DNA from: Todiramphus chloris collaris
Taxonomy: Eukaryota; Chordata; Aves; Coraciiformes; Alcedinidae
NCBI GenBank assembly: GCA_025345505.1
Contig: JANVCC010000261.1
Location: 1,879,486-1,943,485, forward strand
DNA length: 64,000 nucleotides
Reading direction: 5' to 3'
The notes under the pieces are model-generated. The model made no database searches and was not told the origin of the DNA. It saw only the letters and a program-made list of their open reading frames with translations. Of this stretch, positions 11,413 through 20,872 are shown piece after piece (the first letter of the stretch is position 1; every line of letters starts with the position of its first letter). Both the position numbers and the translations under genes were made by a program.

Positions 11413-11466
11413 ATCACAGAATAACAGAATCACAGAATGTTAACAATTTAAGATTGGACCCTTCAG
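11413..11466 (-). mobile_element. CR1 3'-tail remnant
   Basis: Begins with ATCACAGAATAACAG and a second octamer copy, the reverse complement of the CR1 tail array, then decays into a poorly matching stretch ending GATTGGACCCTTCAG. Only about 50 bp remain. It is followed at 11474-11489 by a poly-A run, which CR1 does not normally carry, so the run is independent. Confidence 0.65.
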
Positions 11467-11473
11467 TCATATT

Positions 11474-11489
11474 AAAAAAAAAAAAAAAA
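11474..11489 (+). repeat. Poly-A run (A16) and A-rich sequence
   Basis: Sixteen adenines followed by further A-rich sequence to about 11518. Simple repeat next to a CR1 remnant. Confidence 0.9.
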
Positions 11490-11519
11490 TCAAATAATTA
11501 AAAAGTAAAAAAAAAATAA

Positions 11520-14500
11520 TTCAAGTTCCTGAGACTGTAAGAAGCTGAACGAGAACTCTGAATGGACCAGCTGTTGCTGATACATAAAATGAAATTCAAT
11601 AACCCCCATTAGGGTTCATTTATAGTAGCTGTTGATAACAGCTATTCTGTATTTAATGAGTGTTGGCTTCTTTTAACACATTAATCAAAAGCTAGTGAGT
11701 CACCCTAGGTATGAAAATAATGTCAAGTACCAGCTTTGTAGAGCTGCATATACCAAAAGTAGGTCTTTTGAGGTGCACACCTTATCTCACTGCCCACAAC
11801 CCACAACATAAATAAGAATGGCTCTGGAGAAAACATCAATCTACAAATATAGGACCAGCATATGTTAAAAAAAAAAAAAAAGGGATAAAATTTAGTCACA
11901 GCTTGAGTTTGCAGTATTACAAAGCGCAGGGCAATTAAACCATTTATATGCAATTTTAATTCTGCTTACAGAAGCTGAGTAGCACAGCTGGAGCCATGTC
12001 TTTGTAAGTCTACCACAGGATGGCTACACTATATTAAATAAAGAAAAGGAAAAAAACCCATTAAAAAATACCCTGACTTTCTCAGAGTAGCAGAGAACAG
12101 TAACTGTTTCTTCCGAGAAGGCACTTAGGCATTTAAAACCAGTGACACGGCATCCCTAAAATGAATTAATTGGCTCAAGATAATCAATAGCAATGTTCAG
12201 AACTCACAATTCCCATACTGTTGGTAAAGTCAACATGCAAGGAGAGTTTCTTTTCAAAGTGGAAAGATGCTTTCTCAGAAATGCTTATCAGGGGAGAGAG
12301 AAAGAATATGTTGGTCAGATTTTCCCAAATCAAGATAAAAATAGAGACCCTAGGTATGAAACGTAAATGAATCCTGTGAATACGACATTACAAGTCCTGG
12401 TAATCTCAGATTACCCAATGGAAACCCCAACCCCGAAGCACATGAAGCATTCATCCTAGTGGAAAAAACATGCAGAAATCAACATTTTAGCAAGCTAGAA
12501 TCACCTGTCCTTCTGCAGGCAGCATGAAGCTGACCTAAGGCTATGAGGCTAGCCGAAATTAAGACACTGGGCAATTCTGGTTTCTTTGGCACACTTCCCT
12601 CCTGGTCCAGCCCAGCCTGGGTGCGCAGGGACTAGTCCTAGGGGCTTTAGCACAGCTCTAATTCCCAGGCACCTCAAGGCAAAGTCCTGCTCTCCTCCAG
12701 CCAGCTCTTGGGCTCAGAGTGGTCCTTGAACCCAGGCCACCCCTATGCAGAAGACCCCAGAAGTGACAGGGAAGGTTTCTGCCAGGCAAAGCAATGAGGA
12801 AGAAACCAGGTCCAACTGGTTGGATGAGCGTAAGAGACAACTGAGGCAGGACTTCAAAACACTGGGTTTCAGTAAGTGGCCTTCCCCGTCCCTCCTCCTC
12901 ACCCTCAAGAGCAGAGATTATTTCTGGTGGAAAGACCAGATCCAAGAAGTCTGCAGAGAATGGGTGACTTGGCTATTCAATGGACTTTTAACATAATCCC
13001 TCTCTGACTGTCAATTTGGTTTATAGAACAAATCAAAAGGTTAAGGATCAGGTGAAATAGTGCAGAGAATTACTTCAAGGCTCATAGCAACATCATCAGC
13101 ACTTGATACAAAAAGTGAAAAAGCAGCACAACATTCTTTTCATTTTAAGTGTCTGGACAAAGGATTACTTTAACCAGTAATCAGAAGTGAATTCCACCAC
13201 CATAAAAAGATGTTAAAACCTTTAAGAGGCATAAAGGTCAGTCTGGAGCTACACAACCTGCCAAATCTTACAGTAATGAATGGTCAGGAGCAAACAGGGC
13301 TGTCAAATACTCTATACCAGAGTTGTTAAGTGCCTTGAAAACACAGTGGTAAAACCTTTAGTTAAATTTCACCATTAAAAGGAAAAAATGTAAAAATGGG
13401 AGTGGTATGTCCTTAAAGGTAAAGTTTTTGCATGGCTTCTCCATAACGTCACGCCAAGGCCAAACCCCCAAAGAAGGTTCTCCCCATTGAAAGTTAGAGA
13501 AATCAGCCCCCAAAATGAAAGGTATACACAGATTAATAGGGCAATCCTTTTTTCTGATTGGAAAAGATCCTCAGTATAATGATTTTTTTTTAAGCGTTAG
13601 AGGTTATCACGTATTGCAAATTATAATTAATTTGCATCTTCCTCCTTAGAAAGAAATAAAAGATATTGTTAGAAGGAGCTGGGATAAAAAGAGATTACAC
13701 GAATATGCTCACGGGTTAGAATGTCACTGTCTGAAGAAACAGTATAAAGTCAAAATAAAAACGGGGTTTTGCAAAAGGGCATCTGCTATTCAAATAACTC
13801 TGGACAAAAAAAGGTAAATATTTTCCACAGCACATAACAATTCTCAGATAAAAGAAACGTTTCTCACTTGTACCCAAGGGACTTGAGAAGAGGAAGGACC
13901 ACGCTTGTCCTCGGCATGTGAAGGATCACCGTATTTAGCAATTTCCATCCGAACAGGAGCAAAGCAGCACCTGCCAGCTCAGCTCAACACACTGACCGTG
14001 CACTTGGTGACCCTGGCAAAAACCCAAGGACTCCAAAGGAATCTGAACAGGCTCCATTCAGTAGGTTAGGAGATGCTTTCACCAAAAAAAAGCATTTTGT
14101 GAAGTCCACGTGGGCTTTTTCAAATAGGTCACAGGGAATAAGGTTTATACAATTCACTCCCATTGACTTACCCAGTTCCTTGAAACAGGAAGCACAAATT
14201 TCACACTTAGTGGGGAAAAAAACAAAAGCACTCGCCCCACCTCCCAAACACACACAATTCCTCCTCCTTCCTCAGCCCCTCCTAAAAATACAGCCCCGTC
14301 TACGTGTGAGCTGCTCACGCTTTTAAGCACGTACTTCTCTAGACCTTAGGTGAGCAGTTATTTAGGAACAGCATTCAAAACCAAACCATTGGCTTGTGGA
14401 GGTGGTGTGATGTATCCAAACGTGTCAGAGCCAGATCTGGTGCTCCCTGTCCCCGAACATCATGATAAACTAGTGGCAGTGAAATACAGAAATGTGATCT

Positions 14501-17500
14501 GGATCCATCAAAACAAACTGTTCTCAAGCCGTATTGCTCAGACAGAACAGTACATTAACAACAGGGCAGAAGGAATAAGTAGGCTGTTGCACCTTCTGGA
14601 TGGAGGAGTTCATGTAGAGTCTGAGAAAAGGTTGTACATGTGACTCCTCCCTCCAGCAATAAGGTTCATTATACAAAATTTCTCCTTGGCAAGGGGAACG
14701 TGAATTTTTGCCATTCGCAATATTCATACCGCAGGAGACTCATGCCATTTTCATTCAACCATCTGGCCACAGAACATTGTTTTTCAGGGTATTATCCAGG
14801 CTGCTCAATTTTAGATATTGCATCACCTTGGTTTTACGTGTTTGGCGAGGGAAGGCAGTTCAGTTTGCCCAGCTTCTCTACAAGTCAATGGAGAGATTCA
14901 GGTACCTTTGAAGACTTGCAAAAGTATAGCCAACCTTCCTAGCTTACGTATTTCTCCTTCTTTCCTGCCAATTTATGGAATTCAGGCATTTCCAGACAAC
15001 ATCAACCCAGTCTGCTTCAACGAGGGGTTCATCTCTCTCACTGAGATCACAGGAAGCTGAAAGAAAATTTTGGACGGCTCCATTCACTTAGTTCACAGAG
15101 TGGTGGCACTTCACAGAACAGTGCTGGCAATAAAAATGTGTGAAAGAAGTGGAAGATCTGGATGCCAGGCTATCTTCAGCCCTTTCAGAGCTGAGATCAC
15201 GTCTCAGGAGAGTGACCTACTGAATACTCTACCAAGAGCTCTTTAGACACCATGTCACTGTGTCCAGCACATGGAAGGGGAGGAAGTGTTGCAAGAGCTC
15301 AAGTCCAGCTTATTAGTTAAAATATTCCGCTGTGAGAGGAGTTTGTTATTTACACATTTCCCATTAAACCACATCCTTGTCATACTGCTTATCACCAGGG
15401 ATGGAAACCTAGATCCCATCCCTTTCCCCCTCAGTACTGTCCTCGTATAAGGTGAAGGCAGACACAGACAGCACACTATCTTCTGTTTGGGGCTTCTTGG
15501 TTCAGGTACCTTTCTGCTTCATCTTCGATCAAGATCCACCTTTTGGCTCTCGGTTCCCCAGAAAGGCAGGCTCCTCAGTGCACACAGACTGATAAAATGT
15601 TAGTGCCTAGGGAACACTCCGACTACATGGGAGGCATCTAATGAATTTCAATGCCTGATGGATTTAATAGCCTTACTAAGTAAGCAGGGTGGATCAGTGT
15701 CTAGGATTCAGCAGGGTTTAAAGCACTCTAATTCCATTGTAGGCAGGATTTAGGCAGACTGGATCATAGCCTCACTTTTTCATGTCCTTAAAACGAAAAG
15801 TAGCAACGAATACTCCAAGCTGCAGTTCATAAAGGTATTCTAACAGTGACAAGCTTCACCAGAACCCAAGTTTCTGACTCCATACACGTAGATGTATTTG
15901 CTTAAATTAACAGCAGTCAGAAGAGTTCTGATGTGAACCCTATATAAAATAAGCTGACAAGTTTAAGGGTGAAGAGACTCCAGAGCTATCAAAGACAACT
16001 TGTTCCCACTCTTCTAGTTATGCTACAGAGCATGTTTGCCATGGTTAGAAGCTTGTATATCAAAAGGATAAAAAGGAATGAAAAATTCTTTTTATAAAGG
16101 CCAGACACTGGTTATCCCACTGCCTGAGACAGAGCTCTTGAGCAGGTACATTTTATAGTGTAGAAGGACAAGGGAATAAACCAGAGCTACATATGAAGGT
16201 CTATCATTCCTGCAAAAATCTGCCATATTATGCCTTGCTCACACTCTTAACCAAATGATGCTTTCCTTTACAAAAGGCACACTGTTGAGCCCACCTCCCA
16301 AAAGAGAAGACTCAAACACAAAAGCGATCAAGCGACAAAGCTGCCAATTTAAACACCTTTGCTGCACAAGCCACCGAAGATCTGAGCTGGAACTTCCTTC
16401 TGTCTATGAACTCACCCCAAGGAAATGAAGGCAACAAGCTTCACACACAAGTGGTATCCACTTTGAAGTGAACAGAAACTCAGTGTGCCCTGTAACTCTG
16501 TCATTCTCACCTGCAATGTTGCACGCAGGGCTTGTTACTCTTTTCAAAAAGGATATTGCTGAACTAATGGAGATGCTCAAGGAAAAGAAATGAGAATGCT
16601 TTTCAGAAAAACAAAAGCAAACAACTTCTGTCCATGAGTATAACTGAAAAATAGTGGTGCTGTCAGCTCAGTAAAAGAAAAGGAAGTGATACTGGTACAG
16701 AATATGTAAGTAATTGATATAGTGCTTCTCCTGTAGAAAAAAGCCTCAAGAACCAGGTAAGGCCCTATAATCCCAGTTCATTCTTCAATTCTGCGATTGA
16801 TATGAACAGAAGAATTCAGGTCTTACACTCTTCCTTCCCTCTCAGTGTGTATCAGATTGAGTTAGGGACCAACTTCCAAGGAGAGAGACTCTGATAAGCC
16901 CTTCCCAGCAGGTTGTGCTGGCTGGTGGTTAAGGCATTCCTTTTCCAAGAGAAGATATGGGCTGAAATCCTCCCACAAGAAGAGGGATTTAAGCCCAGGC
17001 CTTCCAAGCTTTAGTAACTATTGCTCACAGTTACTGTACAACAAAGAACCACTGTTCTGCAAAAATTAGTAAATGAAGCAAAATAGTTTTGGAGCGACCC
17101 ATTTCTCAGTTCTTTTCGATTCACATTCATTACAGTAAAGCTGAACGCAAACATACAAAATAATTCAGATGGAAGAAAAGGTGAAGTGAGAAAACAGGAG
17201 TTAGAATTCATAAACTGAAAGGGTACCCAGGGCAACAGAAAAAATATCATCACTGAATGTTCAAAAGAGTTGGATGAAAATGCTTTTTTTTGACATGTTA
17301 TGCAATGAGACTATAGGAGTAATTTCCCCCATGAATTCTTGAGATCAGCAATATAAGATCCAAAGAAAAACATTGATAGAGGTAACAGAATATGAACCAT
17401 TGTGGTGCAGTTTTTGGCAGAAGCATTGGTCCTAAAATTTTCAGATTTAAGTCAAATTCCTATCAGTCAGAAGGAAACTGGAAATATTCTTCACCTTGGT

Positions 17501-17775
17501 CTTCACTGGATTCTCACATGAAAAAAATTGCCCTAGATAGTGTCTGAGAATCATCAGAATTTCTTAACATGAGGTACGACATAAAATAACTACATCTATG
17601 TTCCCATAAAATTCTGCTGTGAAAGATACCATAAAGAAAACTTCTAGCTCATTTTAACAGCCAGAATTTTTCAAGACTAAATTTTGTGTCAACTGCTCCT
17701 CTGTAGAAGCAGCCAAACTAGAATCACAGCCCTGCTTTATTTTGGTGCCAAGTTCTCTGTTTCATGACCATTAGT
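11520..17775. other. Unique noncoding DNA, no gene seen
   Basis: More than 6 kb without a recognisable transposon, RNA gene or convincing exon. Open frames stay at or below 100 codons and resemble nothing known. A poly-A run lies at about 11867-11881. A palindromic POU/homeodomain site cluster lies at 13615-13637 and is listed separately. The near absence of recognisable CR1 over this length is notable compared with the rest of the window. Confidence 0.5.
13615..13637. promoter_or_regulatory. Palindromic octamer/homeodomain site pair
   Basis: TGCAAATTA and its exact reverse complement TAATTTGCA (9-bp arms) flank a 4-base TAAT centre at 13615-13636. The right arm completes an exact POU octamer ATTTGCAT at 13630-13637; the left arm is a one-base variant. 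Overlapping ATTA/TAAT cores would also suit homeodomain proteins. Binding and function are inference. Confidence 0.3.
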
Positions 17776-17777
17776 TT

Positions 17778-17836
17778 ATTAAAAAATAACCACCAAAAAA
17801 CTCCCCAAAACCCAACTCCATAAAACAACAAACCCA
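17778..17836 (+). repeat. A/C-rich low-complexity tract
   Basis: Irregular AACC, CCAAAA and CCACC units with almost no G or T, leading directly into the G6 minisatellite. One of a set of similar A/C (or, on the other strand, T/G) tracts in the window. Confidence 0.8.
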
Positions 17837-17884
17837 AAAGGAAAAGGGGGGCAAAGGAAAAGGGGGGCAAAGGAAAAGGGGGGC
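17837..17884 (+). repeat. 16-bp minisatellite with G6 tracts, 3 copies
   Basis: Three perfect tandem copies of AAAGGAAAAGGGGGGC at 17837-17852, 17853-17868 and 17869-17884. Each unit has a six-G run. Perfect identity implies recent expansion. The minus-strand proline/leucine-rich open frames across it are artefacts of the repeat. Confidence 0.96.
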
Positions 17885-18004
17885 AAGAGAAACCAGATTG
17901 TGGCACATGTAGAAGGCTGGATATGATGAAAAACACCAAAGCACATGTGACGCTACAGAGCTACTCTCCATCCCCATCTTGAAATACATTTTCACATCTT
18001 CCTT

Positions 18005-18067
18005 GCAAGGCATTTGGTTGGACTCGATCTTAAAAGCCTTTTCCAACCTAAACTAGCCTCTGATTCC
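18005..18067 (+). mobile_element. CR1 3'-tail fragment
   Basis: Short plus-strand CR1 end: GGTTGGACTCGATCTT, then a TTCCAACCTAAAC block and a degenerate terminal octamer (CTGATTCCC). It lies only about 25 bp before the left end of the solo LTR, which inserted beside it. Confidence 0.7.
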
Positions 18068-18349
18068 CATGGCAGTCTGTTAGATACACACTGTACCTGC
18101 CTGAGCTGGAGTTAGTTGTGCCCCCAGCAGCCCTCCCAGTGCTGTGCTTTGTGCTGGGAGCTGGGAAGGTGCTGGGAACCCCCCCGTGCTGTGGCTGCTG
18201 CTGGGCAGGGCTCGCCCAGCACCAGGGCTGGTCTCCAACATCCCCCCTGCAGTGGGATGGGGGGGATGAGATCTTGGGAGGGGACACGCCTGGGACAGCT
18301 GACCCAGACTGGCCAAAGGGAGGTTCAGACCGTGGGATGCCAGCTGAAC

Positions 18350-18356
18350 TATAAAA
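18350..18356 (+). promoter_or_regulatory. TATA box of the solo LTR
   Basis: TATAAAA placed about 168 bp before the poly-A signal, at the expected U3/R position of the LTR. Transcription would start near 18380 if the element were active; activity is not shown. Confidence 0.5.
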
Positions 18357-18517
18357 GATGGGAAAAACAGGGCAGGGGGCATCAGCTTGACCTACGGAGG
18401 AATCACTGTTTGGAGCCAGGCTTCCCGAAAAGAGCCAGACATCTCCTGCTGATGGGATGGAGAGAAGAAATCTTTGGGTTTTTTTGCTTCCATGCATGGC
18501 CTCGCTTTGCTTTTTTC

Positions 18518-18523
18518 ATTAAA
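18518..18523 (+). terminator. LTR polyadenylation signal ATTAAA
   Basis: ATTAAA followed by ACTGCCTTTG and a T-rich stretch, matching the R/U5 junction region of avian ERVL-type LTRs. It would mark the end of R in the intact provirus. Confidence 0.5.
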
Positions 18524-19203
18524 CTGCCTTTGTCTTTCATTTTATTTTCTTCCTCCTGGTCCATCTGACAGGAAGAAGGGGGAGGTGACAGAGCAGCTGG
18601 GTGGTCACCTAGCATCCAGCCCAGGTCAAACCACCACAACCACGTGATCTCATAGTTCTCCAAAATATTGGGGGGGGAATAAGTAAAAAAACTGTATAAA
18701 CTTCCTGTCCATCCCTCCATGGGACAGAGTGGCTGCAGTGTTTATGGATGTATGTCACAACCCCCAGCTCTGGTGCTCTCCTTTGCTGGCTGAATCTGTT
18801 CTTAACACCATCTTACAGCAGCTAGACCAAATCAAGGGGCATTATGAAACAGTCAGACATTCCAGTAATCTGAAGCAAGTTTTTCTCATAATAGAGAAAT
18901 CTAAGCAATAAATATGAGATATTGGGAAGACAGCTCCAGCACACCACTTCTTCCTTCTTGTAAGGCAAAGTAAATAGTATTGTGAGCTACAGCTGCTGTA
19001 TACTTAGTTACTCTATCAGTCTGCTTGCTGGAGCTGATCAGTGCGTACCAAGGAAAAAAAAATATTGCAATGACTGAAATTGGAAGCTAAAAAGATCCCC
19101 ATGAGCTTGACTTTAAAGTAAATACCTCAGCTTGGACATAAATTGCATTTCAATTCACTGCACTGATCAAAATTGAAAAATCTTTATAATTAATTCTGAA
19201 TTG

Positions 19204-19262
19204 AAAGAAAAAAAAAAAACCAACAACAAAAAAGCCACACACAAAAGAAAACACAACAGCAA
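19204..19262 (+). repeat. A/C-rich low-complexity tract
   Basis: Starts with a poly-A run and continues as AACC/AACAAC/CACACA units without G or T for most of its length. Confidence 0.85.
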
Positions 19263-19849
19263 AATGAATTTCCTCTCCTGTAGGAACAACTTTGTAAAAG
19301 TCAAGGTGGATGCATGAAACATGCTGATGTTCTTGAATTTACATTTTCTTGCTGAATATTTACCCCCAAATTCGGGTGTAGGTATAAAAGAATGACACAT
19401 TGTACTGAACTCAGTGGATCACCATGGTATGATGGAGTGAGAATAGCAGGCTAGTGTAACACTGCTGCTATAGGATCCATAAGGAGGGGAAACCAAACCC
19501 AAACCTTACACCAGTCTCTGTGGCGGGTCAGCAGGAATTTTAAGCAAGGGCTAGTAAACCATGACAGTCATATACATTAAAACCCAGTTTTCATCTCCTG
19601 AATGTTGACAGTCATCAAGTGACCTTCTTGCAGATCTTCCTGGATTGGCACTACTGACTGGGAAAGAGCCCTGGAGCAGAGAGCCATGGAGACAATGAGG
19701 CCAGAAGAGAAAAGGCTCTGCTGTAGAGCATCCCACTCAGCTCCCCTAAGGAGGATGCCCATCGCTCACACAGCACCACAGCCTCCCAACAGAGAGAAAC
19801 AGAAACATCTCCTCCCACTCCTGAGCTGCCTGGGTCTCCGAGCAAGCTC

Positions 19850-20040
19850 GAGGAGTCATTTGAGAAAGAACTATAAAGAATATCAGATAGCAGATTGGAA
19901 TATTAAACAAGCAATTTCATTCTGCCTGGCCATGCAAATTGTTCCATTACTCAGAGCTGTCCTACAGACGTGCTAAATACCTATTTAACCTGAAGTTCAG
20001 GTTGATGAAATAATTAATACAATCCCATATTCAACACAAA
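19850..20040. promoter_or_regulatory. Candidate conserved noncoding element (octamer, TAATTA, palindrome)
   Basis: AT-rich unique stretch with an exact octamer ATGCAAAT (19932-19939), a near-perfect inverted repeat AACCTGAA-G-TTCAGGTT (19987-20003, 8-bp arms around one base) and TAATTA (20011-20016). The clustering is typical of vertebrate developmental enhancers, but function is inference without conservation data. Confidence 0.25.
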
Positions 20041-20544
20041 TATTACCATCTTAGTAAAACAAACAAACTAACCTAAAACCCCGGGACTGAAAATTATCAG
20101 GGATGCTATTGCACAGAAAGCACAATTAATGCTTCAGGGCTGTTCTTGGGTGTTTTTTCAAACGCAGGAGAACTAACTGAAAGAGCAATCCCTCTGCTCC
20201 TGCTTACAGTCACTAATCGTGCATTTCAGAGCCAGGCAATGTCAGAAGAAAGGTTGCCTGCACGAAATTAATCCAGTCCCTTTGGGCATACACATTATGA
20301 TACAGCCCTGTAATTACACATTCACACGCCGCTTTTCCCCTCAGGACCACTGCTGTATTCAGGCCACAGGAAGGAAGAATGCTCTGCTGAAAATCAGCTG
20401 GACAAGCTTCTGTTTCTCTTTTGTTTCCTCTTCCAGGGTCAATGTGTGGTCCCGGGCCACTTTATTTACTGCCTGCTGCCCAGCATTGCTCCAGTAACAG
20501 AATTAGCATCCTCCTGGGCTTTTCAGCAGTGCTCATCACCGTGA

Positions 20545-20598
20545 TCACAGAATCAATCACAACATCACAGAATCAATCACAACATCACAGAATCACAG
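20545..20598 (-). repeat. 20-bp tandem duplication in the CR1 tail
   Basis: Two perfect copies of a 20-bp unit plus a partial third, derived from the CR1 terminal octamers with an inserted AATCACAACA-type segment. It shows local tandem growth of the LINE 3' microsatellite. Confidence 0.9.
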
Positions 20599-20872
20599 AA
20601 TGTTCAAGGTTGGAAGGGACCTCTGGAGATCGTCGAGTCCAACCCCCCTGCCCCAGCAGGGTCACCCAGGGCAGCTCACACAGGAACAGATCCAGGGGGG
20701 CTGGAAAGTCTCCAGAGAAGGAGACTCCACAGCCTCTCTGGGCAGCCTGGGCCAGGCTCCGTCACCCTCACCATGAAAAAGTTTCTCTTTATGTTTCCAT
20801 GGAACCTCCCATGCTCCAGTCTGCACCCACTGCCCCGTGTCCCGTCACTGGACATCACCGAGAAGAGCATTT
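20545..20872 (-). mobile_element. CR1 LINE fragment with expanded 3' tail
   Basis: Minus-strand CR1 end. After the tail come GGTTGGAAGGGACCTCTGG and CAGGAACAGATCCAGG, then sequence matching the C-terminal ORF2 part (minus-strand reading includes SSDGTRGSGCRLEHGRF) as far as about 20872. The terminal octamer array is unusual: a 20-bp unit TCACAGAATCAATCACAACA occurs at 20545-20564 and 20565-20584 and starts a third time before the normal tail. Confidence 0.95.

Larger units (their letters stand above)
18092..18638 (+). mobile_element. Solo LTR of an ERVL-type endogenous retrovirus
   Basis: About 547 bp with the layout of a common avian ERVL-type LTR. The left end is TGTACCTGCC followed by a GAGTTAGTTGTG segment. 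The U3 contains GGGACAGCTGACCCA and GGCCAAAGGGA, then a TATA box at 18350-18356. An ATTAAA poly-A signal at 18518-18523 is followed by a GT/T-rich stretch and a U5 ending GGTCAAACCACCACA. The termini are TG and CA. The flanking pentamers (CACAC at 18087-18091, ACCAC at 18639-18643) are similar but not identical, so a target-site duplication is only suggested. No gag, pol or env sequence adjoins it, consistent with recombination between two LTRs leaving one. The 150-codon open frame inside it has no viral protein similarity I can see. Confidence 0.8.
18639..20544. other. Unique noncoding DNA, no gene seen
   Basis: Contains a G8 run near 18670, an A/C-rich tract at 19204-19262 and a candidate regulatory stretch at 19850-20040. 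A moderately GC-rich segment at 19650-19860 opens several frames on both strands but matches nothing known. Confidence 0.5.

Noticed and set aside
12658-12996. Overlapping 95-codon minus and 83-codon plus frames in a GC-richer stretch
   Set aside because: Open on both strands, no recognisable similarity, no splice-site framing.
18116-18568. 150-codon plus-strand and 149-codon minus-strand frames
   Set aside because: Both lie inside the solo LTR, which does not encode protein; open in opposite directions because of GC-rich composition.
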